From: an uncultured Lachnospiraceae bacterium
GTDB taxonomy: Bacteria; Bacillota; Clostridia; Lachnospirales; Lachnospiraceae
Assembly: GCA_900313265.1 (NCBI GenBank)
Contig: OMRN01000374.1
Span: 1-5,844, forward strand
Length of the DNA stretch: 5,844 nt
Direction of reading: 5' to 3'
The notes under the pieces were generated by a model. The model was not told the DNA's origin and made no database searches. It saw only the letters and a list, made by a program, of their open reading frames with translations. Shown here piece after piece: positions 4,763-5,844 of this stretch; the first letter of the stretch is position 1; every line of letters starts with the position of its first letter. Made by a program: the position numbers and the translations under genes.

Positions 4763-5844
4763 ATGAATATGGAAAACAGTAAGAAGAGAATAATCATTCT
4801 GGGTTCTACCGGTTCAATCGGCACCCAGACCCTGGAAATTGCGGATGCCAATCCGGAACTTGAAATTGTGGCACTTGCCGCCGGGCGGAATGCGGATTTA
4901 ATGGAAAAACAGATTCGCAAATATGCTCCGAAATTTGCGGTAATGTATGACGAAAATGCCGCAAAGTCTCTTAAGGAGAAATGTGCGGATCTGCCCGTAA
5001 AGATTCTTTCCGGAATGGACGGACTTCTCGAAATTTCCGCTTATGACGAATATGATATTCTGGTAACGGCTATTGTAGGCATGATCGGAATCCGACCGAC
5101 CATTGCCGCTCTTGAAAAAGGAAAAACCATTGCTTTGGCCAACAAGGAAACACTTGTTACGGCCGGACACATTATCATCCCGCTTTCAAAGCGGATGAAT
5201 GCACCGATTCTTCCGGTTGATTCGGAACACAGCGCTATTTTTCAGTCCCTGCAGGGGATGCCGAAAGACAGACTCGAGAAAATTCTTCTGACGGCTTCCG
5301 GCGGACCGTTCCGCGGCAAGAAAAAATCGGAACTTTCGGAGATTACGGTGGAAGATGCGCTGAAACATCCGAACTGGTCGATGGGCAGAAAAATCACCAT
5401 CGATTCCGCAACGCTTGTCAATAAAGGTCTGGAAATGATTGAAGCAAAATGGCTTTTCGGAGTTGATATGGATCAGATTGAAGTTCTGATTCATCCGCAA
5501 AGCATTCTTCATTCCGCTGTTTCCTATGTGGACGGAGGAATCATCGGCCAGATGGGAATACCGGATATGAAACTGCCGATTCAGTATGCGCTGTTTTATC
5601 CGGACCGCAAACCGATGGATACGCCCAGGGTCGATTTTTTTAAGCTTTCCGATATGACTTTTGAGAAGCCCGACGAAGAGACCTTCCGCGGACTTCCGTT
5701 TGCAAAAGAGGCTGCCAAAGCGGGCGGTACGATGCCGACCGTTTTCAATGCGGCGAATGAAAAAGCGGTTGCTTTATTCCTGGATAAAAAGATTCGTTTT
5801 CTTGATATTTATGATATTATCGCTTCGTCCATGGCTCATCATCA
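4763..5844 (+). CDS. dxr: 1-deoxy-D-xylulose 5-phosphate reductoisomerase, 3' end cut by the window
   Basis: Dxr converts 1-deoxy-D-xylulose 5-phosphate to 2-C-methyl-D-erythritol 4-phosphate with NADPH and a divalent metal, the committed step of the MEP isoprenoid pathway. 360 codons are present with no stop; the family is usually about 380-400 residues, so only the end of the C-terminal helical domain is missing. Motifs are GSTGSIGTQT (14-23, NADPH-binding loop), ALANKETLV (124-132), VDSEHSAIFQ (152-161, metal ligands Asp153 and Glu155), LTASGGPF (176-183), HPNWSMGRKITIDSATLVNK (202-221) with the metal-ligand Glu224 just after, and HPQSILHS (244-251). ATG 4763 is taken as the start; ATG 4769, two codons on, is equally possible. 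Neither has a clear SD, as the nearest AGG (4743-4745) is 17 nt away, unlike the other genes here. Its product feeds the isoprenoid units that UppS uses. Confidence 0.96.
   Translation, partial: MNMENSKKRIIILGSTGSIGTQTLEIADANPELEIVALAAGRNADLMEKQIRKYAPKFAVMYDENAAKSLKEKCADLPVKILSGMDGLLEISAYDEYDILVTAIVGMIGIRPTIAALEKGKTIALANKETLVTAGHIIIPLSKRMNAPILPVDSEHSAIFQSLQGMPKDRLEKILLTASGGPFRGKKKSELSEITVEDALKHPNWSMGRKITIDSATLVNKGLEMIEAKWLFGVDMDQIEVLIHPQSILHSAVSYVDGGIIGQMGIPDMKLPIQYALFYPDRKPMDTPRVDFFKLSDMTFEKPDEETFRGLPFAKEAAKAGGTMPTVFNAANEKAVALFLDKKIRFLDIYDIIASSMAHH

Overview
The window carries six genes, all on the + strand. The first and last are cut by the window edges. The moderate-to-low GC content, purine-rich Shine-Dalgarno (SD) sites, the cluster pyrH-frr-uppS-cdsA-dxr and the style of the proteins point to an anaerobic member of the Bacillota, class Clostridia. 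A Lachnospiraceae-like organism is the best guess. It rests on recalled family resemblance, not on a search.

Layout. Positions 1-639 hold the 3' part of a polysaccharide deacetylase (NodB/CE4 fold) that ends in a long acidic low-complexity tail. Positions 744-1646 encode a bactofilin-type polymer-forming protein with an unusually long, charged N-terminal extension. A small hairpin (1653-1673) separates it from pyrH (UMP kinase, 1711-2406). An AT-rich gap with a perfect TATAAT precedes frr (ribosome recycling factor, 2490-3044). uppS (undecaprenyl diphosphate synthase, best start 3069) and cdsA (CDP-diglyceride synthetase, 3792-4694) follow with gaps of about 20 nt. A 68-nt AT-rich gap with a 22-nt-period direct repeat leads into dxr (1-deoxy-D-xylulose 5-phosphate reductoisomerase), which runs off the right edge lacking only its last few dozen residues.

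How the genes fit together. pyrH and frr serve nucleotide supply and translation. dxr commits carbon to isoprenoids, uppS turns isoprenoid units into the undecaprenyl carrier for wall polymers, and cdsA makes CDP-diacylglycerol for phospholipids. The two upstream genes also fit an envelope theme: a cell-wall-type deacetylase beside a scaffold family known elsewhere to position wall enzymes.

The pyrH-to-dxr block is ordinary housekeeping. The parts worth a second look are the deacetylase-bactofilin pair sitting where rpsB-tsf usually precede pyrH, the matched acidic segments in both proteins, in-frame internal start sites in the bactofilin gene, and the repeat-bearing leader of dxr, which has no clear SD. 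No RNA genes, mobile elements, CRISPR arrays or attachment sites were seen. No gene-free stretch exceeds 300 bases.
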